Positions 21,747 through 29,941 of a stretch of 34,080 nt of DNA are shown here, in pieces. Source of the DNA: a virus. Where the stretch lies: the IMG/VR virus record IMGVR_UViG_3300020205_001474, positions 1 to 34,080 of that record. One strand, 5' to 3'. Both the position numbers and the translations under genes were made by a program. Each line of letters begins with the position of its first letter. Positions within the stretch are counted from its first letter, which is position 1. The notes beneath the pieces are model-generated. The model did not search any database and had not been told where the DNA came from. It was given only the letters and a program-made list of their open reading frames with translations.

Positions 21747-22171
21747 TAGTCTACCTCGCTGGCCCGATCGATTTCGTCACTGGTTCAAAAGTGAACAAGC
21801 TAAAAGACGAAATCAAAGCACACTTCAAAGAGCAGGAGTGTGTGTGGGTGTACGACCCAGCTGGTGCATGGAACGCACCGAGCGACCTTGTCCCCGATGA
21901 GTTCGTGCACTGGGCTAACTTGCTTGTGCTCGAGCAATCCGACCTTGTTGTTGCAGTGTTGACGAAAGGCGTGCTTACAGTGGGCACGATTCTTGAAATC
22001 CAACATGCACACGACAACGAGATTCCTGTCGTCGTAATTGGCGACCTTGGAATTAACAGCGTAGGACTGGCAGCGCTAGACGTGCCAGTGTTTGAATCAA
22101 TAATGGAATGGAGTGATTATGGCAGCCCTGTTGTACCGCGTACTGACGCCGACTGGCTTAGCGCCAACTAA
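21743..22171 (+). CDS. Nucleoside 2-deoxyribosyltransferase-fold protein
   Basis: This 142-aa protein has the fold's opening IVYLAGPIDF and its active-site region LLVLEQSDLVVAVLTKGVLTVGTILEIQHAHD, in which the Glu of LEI is the likely nucleophile; the usual closing strand VVVIGDLG follows. Family members move or remove the base of deoxynucleosides, and some act as deoxynucleotide hydrolases. It is coupled to the MazG-like gene (ATGA) and overlaps the dUTPase gene by 53 bases, so it belongs to the nucleotide-pool cluster with PurZ. It might remove unwanted dNMPs such as dAMP or salvage bases. That specific role is speculation. Confidence 0.7.
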   Translation: MIVYLAGPIDFVTGSKVNKLKDEIKAHFKEQECVWVYDPAGAWNAPSDLVPDEFVHWANLLVLEQSDLVVAVLTKGVLTVGTILEIQHAHDNEIPVVVIGDLGINSVGLAALDVPVFESIMEWSDYGSPVVPRTDADWLSAN

Positions 22172-22550
22172 GGCGTACGGCGACGATGCAGGTTTCGATC
22201 TGTATTGTGACGCAGAAATGGTGATCGAACCAAGCACTTTTGTGGACGTTCCACTTGGTGTTGCAATCAAAGTGCCCGAGGGGACTTGGGGCTTGCTAAC
22301 AGCTCGCTCCAGCACCTTGCGCAAGCACGGCCTCATGGTGGCACAAGGTGTCATTGATTGTGGCTACACTGGCCCACTTTTTGCAGGAGTGTGGAACATG
22401 ACTGACAAACCAGTCAAAATCGAACCTGGCATGCGCCTGGTTCAGTATATTCTTATGACCAACGCTTCTCTTGATGTTCAAGCACAAGAGGTGGCAGAGC
22501 TTCCCAAAACCGACCGTGGCGCCTCGGGTTTTGGGAGTTCAGGTGTCTGA
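22119..22550 (+). CDS. dut: dUTPase (deoxyuridine triphosphatase), trimeric family
   Basis: This 143-aa protein carries all five dUTPase motifs in order: DAGFDLY (1), ARSSTLRKHGLMV (2), GVIDCGYTGPLFAGVWN (3), PGMRLVQ (4) and RGASGFGSSG (5). It hydrolyses dUTP to dUMP, keeping uracil out of phage DNA and feeding thymidylate synthesis. ATG 22119 follows GGAG (22109-22112); a GTG at 22113 is possible but less well placed. The C-terminal Gly-rich motif is complete, so the enzyme should be active. It completes the nucleotide-pool cluster after purZ. Confidence 0.92.
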   Translation: MAALLYRVLTPTGLAPTKAYGDDAGFDLYCDAEMVIEPSTFVDVPLGVAIKVPEGTWGLLTARSSTLRKHGLMVAQGVIDCGYTGPLFAGVWNMTDKPVKIEPGMRLVQYILMTNASLDVQAQEVAELPKTDRGASGFGSSGV

Positions 22551-23130
22551 GAAGCCTCTTATTGAAACCGCCCAAGAACTCAGAGACGTGGCCACATGGT
22601 ACAAAGAACTAAGCGCAGAACTGACGCCTGGACGCACTGGCGAGCGCTCCAGCCGTTCGGTTCCTGGCCCAAGACTCCCACTTCGTGTCGATGTGCTTGA
22701 CGCGATTGTGAGTATTCGAACTGATACACTTATGTGGGAAGCTGAACTGAGGCTCGAAAGAGATCAGGGTGCTACACCAAACAATGACACAGAACGGTCG
22801 TTGTATTGGGTCGCAGATACGATTGAGAGCTGGCCGACTGCAAATCGGACACGGTTGATTGAAGAGATCAGCCACTCAATGAGCAAGCGGCACACACAAA
22901 TCAAAATCCTACTAGGATTGGAGCAGAGGCCTTTGACGGCAAGACTAAGATGCCCACATTGTGAAAAGAACTTAGTTATCAAGCTGGACCAAGGGCTTCT
23001 GCTCTGCCGCAATCACAGCTGCAGATGTGCGGTTGAGGATTGTGATTGTACGAGAGGGAAAGGGCACGCATGGAACGAAAAAGAGTGGCCAAGACTCGGA
23101 CTCATGCTCGACACGCCGAGGACTGATTGA
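22543..23130 (+). CDS. Zinc-ribbon protein, putative DNA-binding
   Basis: This 195-aa protein starts at GTG 22543, overlapping the dut stop, with GGGAG just upstream; the open frame further up lies within dut. The first 140 residues are helical and charged. A zinc ribbon follows (RCPHCEKNLVIKLDQG, then LCRNHSCRC), with a further Cys pair in EDCDCTRGKGHAW. Proteins of this shape are frequent in actinophages and may be transcription or replication factors. It is the last gene of the early cluster before the promoter near 23165. Confidence 0.65.
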   Translation: MSEKPLIETAQELRDVATWYKELSAELTPGRTGERSSRSVPGPRLPLRVDVLDAIVSIRTDTLMWEAELRLERDQGATPNNDTERSLYWVADTIESWPTANRTRLIEEISHSMSKRHTQIKILLGLEQRPLTARLRCPHCEKNLVIKLDQGLLLCRNHSCRCAVEDCDCTRGKGHAWNEKEWPRLGLMLDTPRTD

Positions 23131-23161
23131 GTCATGTGGGTGGCGCAAAACACGTTTCGTG

Positions 23162-23170
23162 TGGTAGAAT
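23162..23170 (+). promoter_or_regulatory. Extended -10 promoter candidate before packaging genes
   Basis: TG-G-TAGAAT (23162-23170) is a good extended -10 element, with no clear -35. It sits in the 80-base gap after the zinc-ribbon gene and upstream of the small protein at 23211, so it could start the late transcript through the HNH and terminase genes. Confidence 0.5.
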
Positions 23171-23210
23171 TATCCTCTTGGGGTAGAGTTGTATTTCTAA
23201 GGGCGATATT

Positions 23211-23414
23211 ATGGGCCTAACCGTTTCAATGTCAATCGGTGCTCTACAAACCGAGCTAGATACAGACCAAGATCTCAGTTTCGATGCAATCGAATCCATA
23301 CTAACTAGGGCCGTCAGGTCCACCCTTGATGCGTATATGTCCTTGCCCCCTGAGGAAAGAATGCGCGTCATCTATGACGTTTTTAGTGGACACGATGATG
23401 AGGACGATGACTAA
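23211..23414 (+). CDS. Small acidic protein before HNH nuclease, unknown
   Basis: This 67-aa protein starts at ATG 23211 after a TAAGGGCG ribosome site. It is helical with an LTRAVRSTLDAYMSLPPEERMRVIYDVFSG middle and a very acidic end (HDDEDDD). The HNH gene begins inside its 3' end. No family is recognised. The SLPPEER helix-turn pattern is common in small actinophage and actinobacterial proteins of unknown role. Confidence 0.6.
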   Translation: MGLTVSMSIGALQTELDTDQDLSFDAIESILTRAVRSTLDAYMSLPPEERMRVIYDVFSGHDDEDDD

Positions 23415-23691
23415 GCCTTGTGTTGATTGTGGCGTCTTAGTACGCGATTGTTCTCGTTGTTTAAAGTGTCATGCTAAGTATAGGACTACCAAGTTAAGTG
23501 CAAGCAAACGCGGCTACGATAGCAAATGGCGCCGTTTATCAAGAGAGCTGAGGCGATTGCAACCTTGGTGTTCGTTTTGCGGTTTAGCCGCTGATCTCAC
23601 TGTTGACCACATAGTACCCCTATCTATGGGTGGCAGTAATGACATCACTAATCTAAGGGTGCTCTGTCGCAGTTGTAATTCAGGCAGGTAA
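23407..23691 (+). CDS. HNH endonuclease beside terminase
   Basis: This 94-aa protein (ATG 23407, overlapping the previous gene by 8 bases) has a front zinc site (CVDCG and CSRCLKC), a basic helix (KRGYDSKWRRLSRELRR) and the HNH core CSFCG ... TVDHIVPLSMGGSNDITNLRVLCRSCN, with the expected His, Asn and zinc Cys. HNH proteins next to terminase genes in HK97-like phages assist specific DNA cutting during packaging. The frame is open further upstream but a start there would lie within the previous gene. The gap before the small terminase gene may hold the cutting site. Confidence 0.88.
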   Translation: MTKPCVDCGVLVRDCSRCLKCHAKYRTTKLSASKRGYDSKWRRLSRELRRLQPWCSFCGLAADLTVDHIVPLSMGGSNDITNLRVLCRSCNSGR

Positions 23692-23846
23692 TACGCGCTA
23701 AAAAGCGCAATATCCCCCCTGGCATTTTTCCACCCCCCCTCGAAGTTCAAAAATCCACGGAATAAGAGACCCCGCTGCCCCAAAGAACGCGGCGCGTACG
23801 GGTTCGGGATTTGACATATTCGCATTCTTTGCATTTTAGGAGACAC
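23692..23846. other. Intergenic region before small terminase, candidate packaging site
   Basis: This 155-base gap is one of the longest in the genome. It contains a GC hairpin GCGCT-AAAA-AGCGC (23695-23708), two C-rich tracts (around 23713 and 23742) flanking TGGCATTTTTCCA, which is itself an inverted repeat, and a GC-rich stretch near 23771-23802. A TTGACA at 23811 lacks a good -10. Its place between HNH and terminase suits a cos or pac site, but no cutting site can be assigned from one genome. Confidence 0.4.
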
Positions 23847-24296
23847 ATGGCAGGCAAAGGTCCAGCACCAAAAGACGCAGACCAGCGCAGACGCAGGAAC
23901 GTTGACCCAGTGCCTACTCAGGTGGTCATACAAGATGGCATTTTGCGCGGCCCAGATCTGCCAGCTGGTTACCCTTGGCACTCGCAGACATTCCGTTGGT
24001 GGGACACTTGGCGCAAGTCAGCACAAGCTGCTACTTTCACCGACACTGATTGGGACTTTTTAATTGATACAGCCTTGTTGCACTCGTCCTACTGGAACGG
24101 TGACAACGTAGGAGCAGAATTGCGACTCCGAGTCGCTAAGTTTGGCGCTACACCCGAAGACAGAATGCGACTGCGGTTGCAAGTTGACGGTGAAGCAGAG
24201 GGGGCCAAATCGAACAAGACCCTGTCTGACCAGCGACGAACTCGTCTGTTGAGAGTGGTGGGGGAACTTGACAAAGAAGAAACGACAACAGAGTAG
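23847..24296 (+). CDS. terS: Terminase small subunit
   Basis: This 149-aa protein starts GKGPAPKDADQRRRRNVDP, the basic opening common to actinophage P27-like small terminases, followed by LPAGYPWHSQTFRWWDTWRKSAQA and a helical body with TDWDFLIDTALLHSSYWNG. It recognises phage DNA for packaging and hands it to the large subunit. ATG 23847 follows TAGGAG at 23836-23841. Its end overlaps the large subunit start by 29 bases. The family is judged from pattern and position. Confidence 0.85.
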   Translation: MAGKGPAPKDADQRRRRNVDPVPTQVVIQDGILRGPDLPAGYPWHSQTFRWWDTWRKSAQAATFTDTDWDFLIDTALLHSSYWNGDNVGAELRLRVAKFGATPEDRMRLRLQVDGEAEGAKSNKTLSDQRRTRLLRVVGELDKEETTTE

Positions 24297-25827
24297 TTTC
24301 ATCTCACTCGGTTGGGACGCGATTGACTGGATTGAGACTTATCTAGTTCACGGCCCAGGCGACGTGCAAGGTGAGGCCATCACTTTAGACGACGAGCAAG
24401 CGGCTTTCATATTAAAAGCCTACGAACTGGACAAACATGGGCGGCGAGTTACACGGCGAGCTTTCTTTTCTCGACCAAAAGGTCGTGCGAAGTCGGAGCT
24501 TGCTGGAATGCTCGTTTGCTTTGAGGCTCTCGGCCCTGCTCGCTTTGACCATTGGGACTCCGCGGGTAATCCAGTTGGACGACCAGTGCAGTACCCGTTC
24601 ATCAGATGTCTAGCAACTGAAGAGTCACAGTCGGGCAACACATACGACAACGTGCGCTACATGCTCGAGCACATCAAAACGAACTTTGGTACTGAGTATC
24701 CAGGCATTGACGTCGGACTCACACGCACTTTTTTAAAAGGTGGCGGCGAAATCGTCCCATCAACAGCAGCATCAGCATCAAAAGACGGTGGAAAAGAATC
24801 TTTTGCTGTTGCTGACGAAACACACCTCTATTCGAGCCCCGAGCTCAAGCGAATGCACGAAACCGTAAGGCGAAATCTCGCCAAGCGAAAGGCTGCAGAC
24901 CCTTGGATGCTGGAGACTTCGACAATGTACTCGGTAGGCGAGGAATCAATCGCCGAACAGACGCACCGCTTATGGATTTCGATACAAGAAGGCCGCACAA
25001 AAAATCCAGGCCTGTTATTCGACCACAAGCAAGCGCCCGAGGTCCCCGACCTGCAGGACAGTGAGCAGCTTAAAAAAGCACTTGCTGTCGTGTATGGGCC
25101 CGCTTTTAAATGGCTAGACATTCCACGTCTAATGGCCGAAATACAAGACCCGATGACAAAAGCATCGGACGCAAGACGCTACTTTTTAAATCAGCCGTCC
25201 ACAGACACCGACCGTTACATGAGCATCACAGCTTGGAACGCAGCGGCAGAACCTGAGGAACTGGCAGAAGGCACCGAGGTTGTACTCGGATATGACGGTT
25301 CTCGCAAAGACGACGCCACAGTGCTTGTTGCTTGCAGAATTGAAGACGGCAAGATCTTTCAACTCGAATGTTGGGAAAGACCGCCTGGCCCTGCGGGCTA
25401 CGGTTGGGAAGTTCCAAGAGTCGAAGTTGATGAAGCTGTTCGAATCGCATTTGCAAAGTACAAAGTCCACAAGATCTGGGCCGACCCTTCAGGTTGGCAA
25501 TCTTATTTGGACGCTTGGAACTCGACTTTTGCTGACAAAGTAGTTGCAGTCTATCCTTCCAGCCAGCGAAAGCTGATGGCACAAGGACTTGACAGGTTCC
25601 TTGAGGACATACTTGAAGGACGCCTGAAGCACAACGGCGCAGCCGAGCTGACAAGGCACGTGACAAATGCAGTACCAACTCGGTACGGTCAAGTCATGAA
25701 GCCTTCTCAGAGTCACAAGATCGACGGCTTAATCGCCGCAGTTCTCGCTTACCTAGGCCGCACCGAAGCTCTTGTCAATCCTGAGCCCGTTGCCCCAAAA
25801 GTCGCTTACCACACTATTCAAGTCTAG
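24268..25827 (+). CDS. terL: Terminase large subunit
   Basis: This 519-aa protein is the DNA-packaging motor. The ATPase domain has a variant Walker A SRPKGRAKSE (residues 68-77) and Walker B FAVADETHLY (Asp183, Glu184), followed by the coupling region with LETSTMYS. The nuclease domain starts at VVLGYDGSRKDDATVLV (Asp343), continues with KIWADPSGWQ and ends with HKIDGLIAAVLAYLGR. The start is a TTG at 24268 with GGGGGAA just upstream, inside the small subunit gene; no ATG would preserve the N-terminal domain. The length is normal for HK97-type terminases. Confidence 0.93.
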   Translation: MTKKKRQQSSFISLGWDAIDWIETYLVHGPGDVQGEAITLDDEQAAFILKAYELDKHGRRVTRRAFFSRPKGRAKSELAGMLVCFEALGPARFDHWDSAGNPVGRPVQYPFIRCLATEESQSGNTYDNVRYMLEHIKTNFGTEYPGIDVGLTRTFLKGGGEIVPSTAASASKDGGKESFAVADETHLYSSPELKRMHETVRRNLAKRKAADPWMLETSTMYSVGEESIAEQTHRLWISIQEGRTKNPGLLFDHKQAPEVPDLQDSEQLKKALAVVYGPAFKWLDIPRLMAEIQDPMTKASDARRYFLNQPSTDTDRYMSITAWNAAAEPEELAEGTEVVLGYDGSRKDDATVLVACRIEDGKIFQLECWERPPGPAGYGWEVPRVEVDEAVRIAFAKYKVHKIWADPSGWQSYLDAWNSTFADKVVAVYPSSQRKLMAQGLDRFLEDILEGRLKHNGAAELTRHVTNAVPTRYGQVMKPSQSHKIDGLIAAVLAYLGRTEALVNPEPVAPKVAYHTIQV

Positions 25828-25834
25828 GAGAAAC

Positions 25835-25975
25835 ATGAAGCGTTTTGATTTTAGCATTTTGGTCGAGATCACTGGCGTCGCGTTGGTGACTGTCGGACTT
25901 GCGTTGTTCTCTCCACCGATTGCATTAATCGCTCTCGGTTCATTCCTCGTTTGGGCTACAGAAAAGGCTGATTAA
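25835..25975 (+). CDS. Small hydrophobic membrane protein after terminase
   Basis: This 46-aa protein starts at ATG 25835 after TAGGAG. It consists of two hydrophobic segments (ILVEITGVALVTVGLALF and PPIALIALGSFLVWA) joined at SPP, a helical hairpin in the membrane. Its stop overlaps the next start (TAATG). Function is unknown; membrane hairpins of this size may be holin-like or affect superinfection, but it is far from the lysis genes. Confidence 0.6.
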   Translation: MKRFDFSILVEITGVALVTVGLALFSPPIALIALGSFLVWATEKAD

Positions 25976-26322
25976 TGACCGCTGGCATTTACAACACCAC
26001 TATCGACCAAGGCTCAGTGTGGTCTGTCGTGTTGGTGTACACTGACTCCAACAATGCGCCCGTGAACTTGACTGGTTACACTGCGGCCATGCAACTGCGA
26101 CAAAGTTACAATTCAACAACAGCTGACCTGACGCTGACTACAGCGAACGGCGGCATTACAATCGTCGGTGCAACTGGCACTATCACAATCACTGCTACAG
26201 CAGTGCAAACAGGGGCTCTTGACCCAGGCTTTTACGTTTATGATTTAGAATTGACATCGGGTTCCAATATCTCTCGCCTAATCCAAGGCCAGTTGACCGT
26301 AGCAGAGCAGGTGACACGATAA
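25975..26322 (+). CDS. Small beta-rich structural protein (appendage module start)
   Basis: This 115-aa protein includes [38 protein letters not shown], a form widespread in phages as an N-terminal docking domain of fibre or head proteins. Then come strands with [18 protein letters not shown] and [15 protein letters not shown]. It precedes the collagen-like gene (TAATG overlap) and may attach it to the virion. It is probably a base or adaptor for a head or tail appendage. Confidence 0.65.
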   Translation: MTAGIYNTTIDQGSVWSVVLVYTDSNNAPVNLTGYTAAMQLRQSYNSTTADLTLTTANGGITIVGATGTITITATAVQTGALDPGFYVYDLELTSGSNISRLIQGQLTVAEQVTR

Positions 26323-28121
26323 TGGCAGCCAATAAAGTCACCATCAATGAAACCAACAACAACGTCGAGATCTCAGCCCCAGGCCCACAAGGTTCACAAG
26401 GACCAACTGGTCCCACAGGCGCCACAGGCCCAGCGGGTGCTACAGGTGCAACAGGTCCAGTCGGAGCTACAGGTGCCACAGGTCCCACAGGAGTCACAGG
26501 CGCAACTGGCCCAACTGGAGCTACAGGCCCAGTCGGTGCAACAGGCGCAACAGGCCCAGTTGGAGCCACTGGTCCAACAGGTGCAACAGGAGCCACAGGC
26601 CCACAAGGTATTCAAGGTGACACGGGCGCGACAGGACCAACTGGTCCAGTTGGCGCTACAGGTCCAGTCGGTGCGACTGGCGCGGTTGGCCCAACAGGCC
26701 CAACAGGTGTCACGGGAGCAACAGGCCCACAAGGCATTCAGGGTGTTCAAGGCATTCAAGGCGACACTGGTGCGACTGGTCCGATAGGGCCAACTGGCGC
26801 TACTGGCCCAACGGGTGCTACAGGTGCAGACTCAACTGTTCCTGGACCTACTGGCCCAACAGGCCCAGCTGGAGCGACAGGCCCAACAGGAGCCACAGGC
26901 GCAGCTTCAACAGTGCCAGGCCCGACAGGTGCGACAGGCCCAGCGGGTGCAACAGGCCCAACTGGAGCTACAGGCCCACAAGGAATCCAAGGCCCAACTG
27001 GAGCTACAGGCCCGCAAGGTGCTGCTGGCGCAAACGGCGGCTCTACGAGCCTATTCGATTTTTTGGCAGACACGACTGCCACGTCGGGCGACCCTGGCGC
27101 TGGCGATATCCGTTGGAACAACGCCACTCAGATCAACGCTACTTCACTTCTGATCGACCACTTAGACGTCAACGGCAACGACATTGATGTCTTTATAGCG
27201 CTGCTCAAGGCAGACGATTTCATCATCGTGCAAGATCGAGACGTTCATACCAACTTCCAAAAGTTCAAGCTTACAGCAGCAGCAACTGTTTTAGGCGGTT
27301 ACAGCACCGTTCCAGTTGTACTTGATTCATCAGGTGGCACTGGCACAACCAACTTTTTCAATACACAATCACTTGCGTTGTTGCTTATCAATGTCGGCTT
27401 AACTGGAGCGACAGGCCCAATCGGTCCTACAGGCCCAACAGGTGCCACGGGTCCAACAGGCCCTGCGGGCGCAACTGGAGCAACTGGCCCACAAGGCGTT
27501 GCTGGTCCAACTGGAGCCACTGGCCCAGCTGGTGCAAACGGTGCAACTGGAGCAACAGGCCCACAAGGCGAAGTTGGCCCAACAGGCGCAACAGGTCCAG
27601 TCGGTGCGACAGGTCCAGTCGGTGCAACAGGTGCAACTGGTCCACAAGGTATTCAAGGAATCCAAGGCGTCCAAGGCGTTCAAGGCGAAGTCGGTCCAAC
27701 AGGCCCAACAGGCCCAGTCGGTGCAACAGGCCCAGCAGGAGCCACAGGCCCAGCAGGTGCCACAGGTGCAACTGGTCCACAAGGAATCCAAGGCGATGTC
27801 GGCGCTACTGGCCCAACAGGTCCAGCTGGTGCGACAGGTCCTGCAGGTGCGACAGGCGCAACTGGCCCGCAAGGAATCCAAGGCGACACTGGAGCAACTG
27901 GTCCATCTGGTGCCACGGGAGCCACTGGTCCACAAGGAGACGCTGGCCCGATCGGTGCTACAGGTCCAATCGGTGCCACGGGGCCCGAGGGCGCAACTGG
28001 CCCAGTCGGCGCAACTGGTCCAACGGGGCCAACTGGAAATACTGGCGCAACAGGAGCAACTGGTCCGCAAGGCGCAGATGCAACCGCACTGCCTGGGATT
28101 TTAATGCTCGGCGGAATGTAA
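26322..28121 (+). CDS. Collagen-like fibre protein with central globular domain
   Basis: This 599-aa protein has two long collagen-like blocks (about residues 20-235 and 357-590) made of Gly-X-Y triplets, mostly [12 protein letters not shown] and GIQ. A compact non-collagen domain of about 120 residues separates them (starting [14 protein letters not shown]). The C-terminus ends in [11 protein letters not shown]. Collagen-like phage proteins trimerise into rods and bind hosts or surfaces. Its place between terminase and portal genes hints at a head appendage. The DNA is repetitive and opens long false frames on the other strand. The copy number of triplets may vary in nature or be misassembled. 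Confidence 0.9.
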   Translation: MAANKVTINETNNNVEISAPGPQGSQGPTGPTGATGPAGATGATGPVGATGATGPTGVTGATGPTGATGPVGATGATGPVGATGPTGATGATGPQGIQGDTGATGPTGPVGATGPVGATGAVGPTGPTGVTGATGPQGIQGVQGIQGDTGATGPIGPTGATGPTGATGADSTVPGPTGPTGPAGATGPTGATGAASTVPGPTGATGPAGATGPTGATGPQGIQGPTGATGPQGAAGANGGSTSLFDFLADTTATSGDPGAGDIRWNNATQINATSLLIDHLDVNGNDIDVFIALLKADDFIIVQDRDVHTNFQKFKLTAAATVLGGYSTVPVVLDSSGGTGTTNFFNTQSLALLLINVGLTGATGPIGPTGPTGATGPTGPAGATGATGPQGVAGPTGATGPAGANGATGATGPQGEVGPTGATGPVGATGPVGATGATGPQGIQGIQGVQGVQGEVGPTGPTGPVGATGPAGATGPAGATGATGPQGIQGDVGATGPTGPAGATGPAGATGATGPQGIQGDTGATGPSGATGATGPQGDAGPIGATGPIGATGPEGATGPVGATGPTGPTGNTGATGATGPQGADATALPGILMLGGM

Positions 28122-28133
28122 CTTAGGAGAAAA

Positions 28134-28463
28134 ATGCCAACAACATACAAAGTGCTAGGGCAATCAGCCCCAGCAGCAGCAACAGCTACAACGCTGTATA
28201 CAGTGCCATCTGCAACAAGTGCTATTGTGTCTAGCATTAACGTTGCTAATACTGGCGGTGCAGCAGATCTGATTCGCATAGCGATACGACCTGCAGGTGC
28301 ATCTCTTGCTAACCTGCACTATCAAGCATTTGGATTACAGGTTCCACCAGGGTCTGTTTATACCTGGACAACAGGAGCAACACTTGCAACAACAGATGTT
28401 ATTACCATTTACTCAACAACTGGTACTTCATCATTCTCAGCATTCGGATCGGAGATTTCATAA
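28134..28463 (+). CDS. Small beta-rich virion protein
   Basis: This 109-aa protein is rich in Ala, Thr, Ser and Val with alternating strands (TTLYTVPSATSAIVSSINVANTGGAADLIRIAI, and GSVYTWTTGATLATTDVITIYS). This pattern is common in phage capsid decoration or fibre-tip proteins. It follows the collagen-like gene with TAGGAG as ribosome site and overlaps the next gene (TAATG). It probably forms part of the appendage. Confidence 0.65.
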   Translation: MPTTYKVLGQSAPAAATATTLYTVPSATSAIVSSINVANTGGAADLIRIAIRPAGASLANLHYQAFGLQVPPGSVYTWTTGATLATTDVITIYSTTGTSSFSAFGSEIS

Positions 28464-28831
28464 TGTCAGTATCCATTGTAGGCGGTACGGTTCAAGCATC
28501 GGCTGCACTTGCAACCAATGCTCAAACTGGCACCACATATACCTTCGTGTTAACCGATGCTAATAACACCGTTGTTGAGTTTAACAACGCATCAGCAATT
28601 ACGGCAACTATTCCACTTAACTCATCCGTTGCTTACCCAACAGGTTCACAGATTCAGTTGCTACAGACAGGTGCGGGTCAGGTAAATGTTGCAGTAACCG
28701 CTGGGGTAACACTTAACGTGTCACCATCTGCTGGAACTAATGCTGGTAAACTTAGAGCACAGTGGTCATTTGCAACGCTTATCAAGCGTGGCACTGATAC
28801 TTGGGTGCTAGTAGGCGATGTGACTGCATAA
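28463..28831 (+). CDS. Beta-rich virion protein of the appendage module
   Basis: This 122-aa protein has successive beta strands (TTYTFVLTDANNTVVEFNNASAITATIPLNSSV, and SQIQLLQTGAGQVNVAVTAGVTLNVSP), a known form of phage fibre domain in which a hydrophobic jelly-roll-like core ends in WSFATLIKRGTDTWVLVGD. The same end motif (K-GTD-WVL-GD) occurs in many environmental phage fibre proteins. It is coupled on both sides by TAATG. Confidence 0.7.
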   Translation: MSVSIVGGTVQASAALATNAQTGTTYTFVLTDANNTVVEFNNASAITATIPLNSSVAYPTGSQIQLLQTGAGQVNVAVTAGVTLNVSPSAGTNAGKLRAQWSFATLIKRGTDTWVLVGDVTA

Positions 28832-29397
28832 TGCCAGTATCGTTAGCCTCATCATCAGCAGCCTCAATGCACGGTGCAATGGTGCCAATTGGTTACGCTA
28901 CAGCCAGTGGCTCAAGTAACTTATTGTCATTTAGTAACATTCCTTCAACATATCAAGATCTAATGATTGTGCTAAATGCCCGTTCTACAAATGCATCAAC
29001 AACAACTCAAGCAATTATGTTCTTTAATGGCGATACGGGACCATCAAACTACTCGGCGACTTGGTTAGATGGAAATGGCTCGTCTGCAACGTCTGGCCGC
29101 CAAAGCAACTTTGCGCAACTTTATTGCGTTGATGGCATGCCAGCAGCCTCGGCCACCGCAGGTATTTTTTCATCAACCACTATCCAAATCCTGAATTACA
29201 CAAGCACATCAACATTTAAGACTGTTCTTATTCGTCAAGCAGCAGACCTTAATGGTTCAGGATTGACTCGCTTGACAATTGGATTGTGGAGAGCCACACC
29301 AGCGGCAATTACTTCTCTAGGCATCAATACTGTGTCTGGCAACTATGCAACAGGCTCAACGATTGCTCTTTACGGCATCAGATCGGTAGGTCAATAA
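28831..29397 (+). CDS. Appendage or fibre-tip protein, paralogue 1
   Basis: This 188-aa protein starts at ATG 28831 (TAATG overlap). It shares with the next two genes an opening strand, the block FSNIPSTYQDLMIVLNARS, a GNGSS segment, a QILNYTSTSTFKTVLIRQA block and an ALYGIRS ending. These features suggest a receptor-binding or decoration domain that was copied in tandem. Its base composition is like the rest of the genome, unlike the other two copies. Confidence 0.7.
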   Translation: MPVSLASSSAASMHGAMVPIGYATASGSSNLLSFSNIPSTYQDLMIVLNARSTNASTTTQAIMFFNGDTGPSNYSATWLDGNGSSATSGRQSNFAQLYCVDGMPAASATAGIFSSTTIQILNYTSTSTFKTVLIRQAADLNGSGLTRLTIGLWRATPAAITSLGINTVSGNYATGSTIALYGIRSVGQ

Positions 29398-29398
29398 T

Positions 29399-29938
29399 AT
29401 GAGTATGTATCCTATTGCAAGTGCAGTTGTGCCAACTGCAACATCACCTGGTACAACTTTTGTATTTACAAATATTCCGCAAACATTTACACATTTACAG
29501 TTACGTCTGTTTGTACGCTCTGCATCTTTATCAGCAAGTACAAATTTGTATACCAATGTTTACAAAACAGGTTTTCAGTCAACAACTTTATCAAGCCACA
29601 ATTTAATTGGTAATGGTTCATCTGCTTCATCAAATGGTTGGACTGGTTTATCATATATCTTTGCGGGAAATGTATTTCCAGGTCTTAACTCAACTTCTGG
29701 AGTATATGCAAATGTGATTATTGATATTTTAGATTATACAAATACCAATAAAAATAAAACAATGCGTATTATGGGAGGTAGAGACGAAAATGGAAGCGGT
29801 TACGTCCAGCTTGCTTCTGGGCTAAGCGTTACTACAGATGCTGCCGATTATCTGTATGTTGATACTGAAAATGGTTTCACTCAGTACTCTCGTGCAGACC
29901 TTTACGGCATCTCAACTTCATCAGCAACTGGGGCATAA
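29399..29938 (+). CDS. Appendage or fibre-tip protein, paralogue 2 (AT-rich)
   Basis: This 179-aa protein shows homology to its neighbours through FTNIPQTFTHLQLRLFVRS, LIGNGSSAS, IDILDYTNTNKNKTMRIMG and a LYGISTS ending. Its DNA is clearly richer in A and T than the surrounding genes, which suggests recent transfer or relaxed codon use. It starts two bases after the previous stop. It may give an alternative receptor specificity. Confidence 0.7.
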   Translation: MSMYPIASAVVPTATSPGTTFVFTNIPQTFTHLQLRLFVRSASLSASTNLYTNVYKTGFQSTTLSSHNLIGNGSSASSNGWTGLSYIFAGNVFPGLNSTSGVYANVIIDILDYTNTNKNKTMRIMGGRDENGSGYVQLASGLSVTTDAADYLYVDTENGFTQYSRADLYGISTSSATGA

Positions 29939-29941
29939 ATA

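Noticed and set aside
23811-23839. Promoter with TTGACA before the small terminase gene
   Set aside because: No acceptable -10 box at 16-18 bases; a chance match is likely.
26195-28279. Long open frames on the - strand and in shifted + frames across the collagen-like gene (up to 223 aa)
   Set aside because: They are mirror images of the Gly-X-Y repeat DNA, with Pro/Val/Ala or Cys/Trp/Ser repeats, no ribosome sites, and the opposite direction to all other genes.
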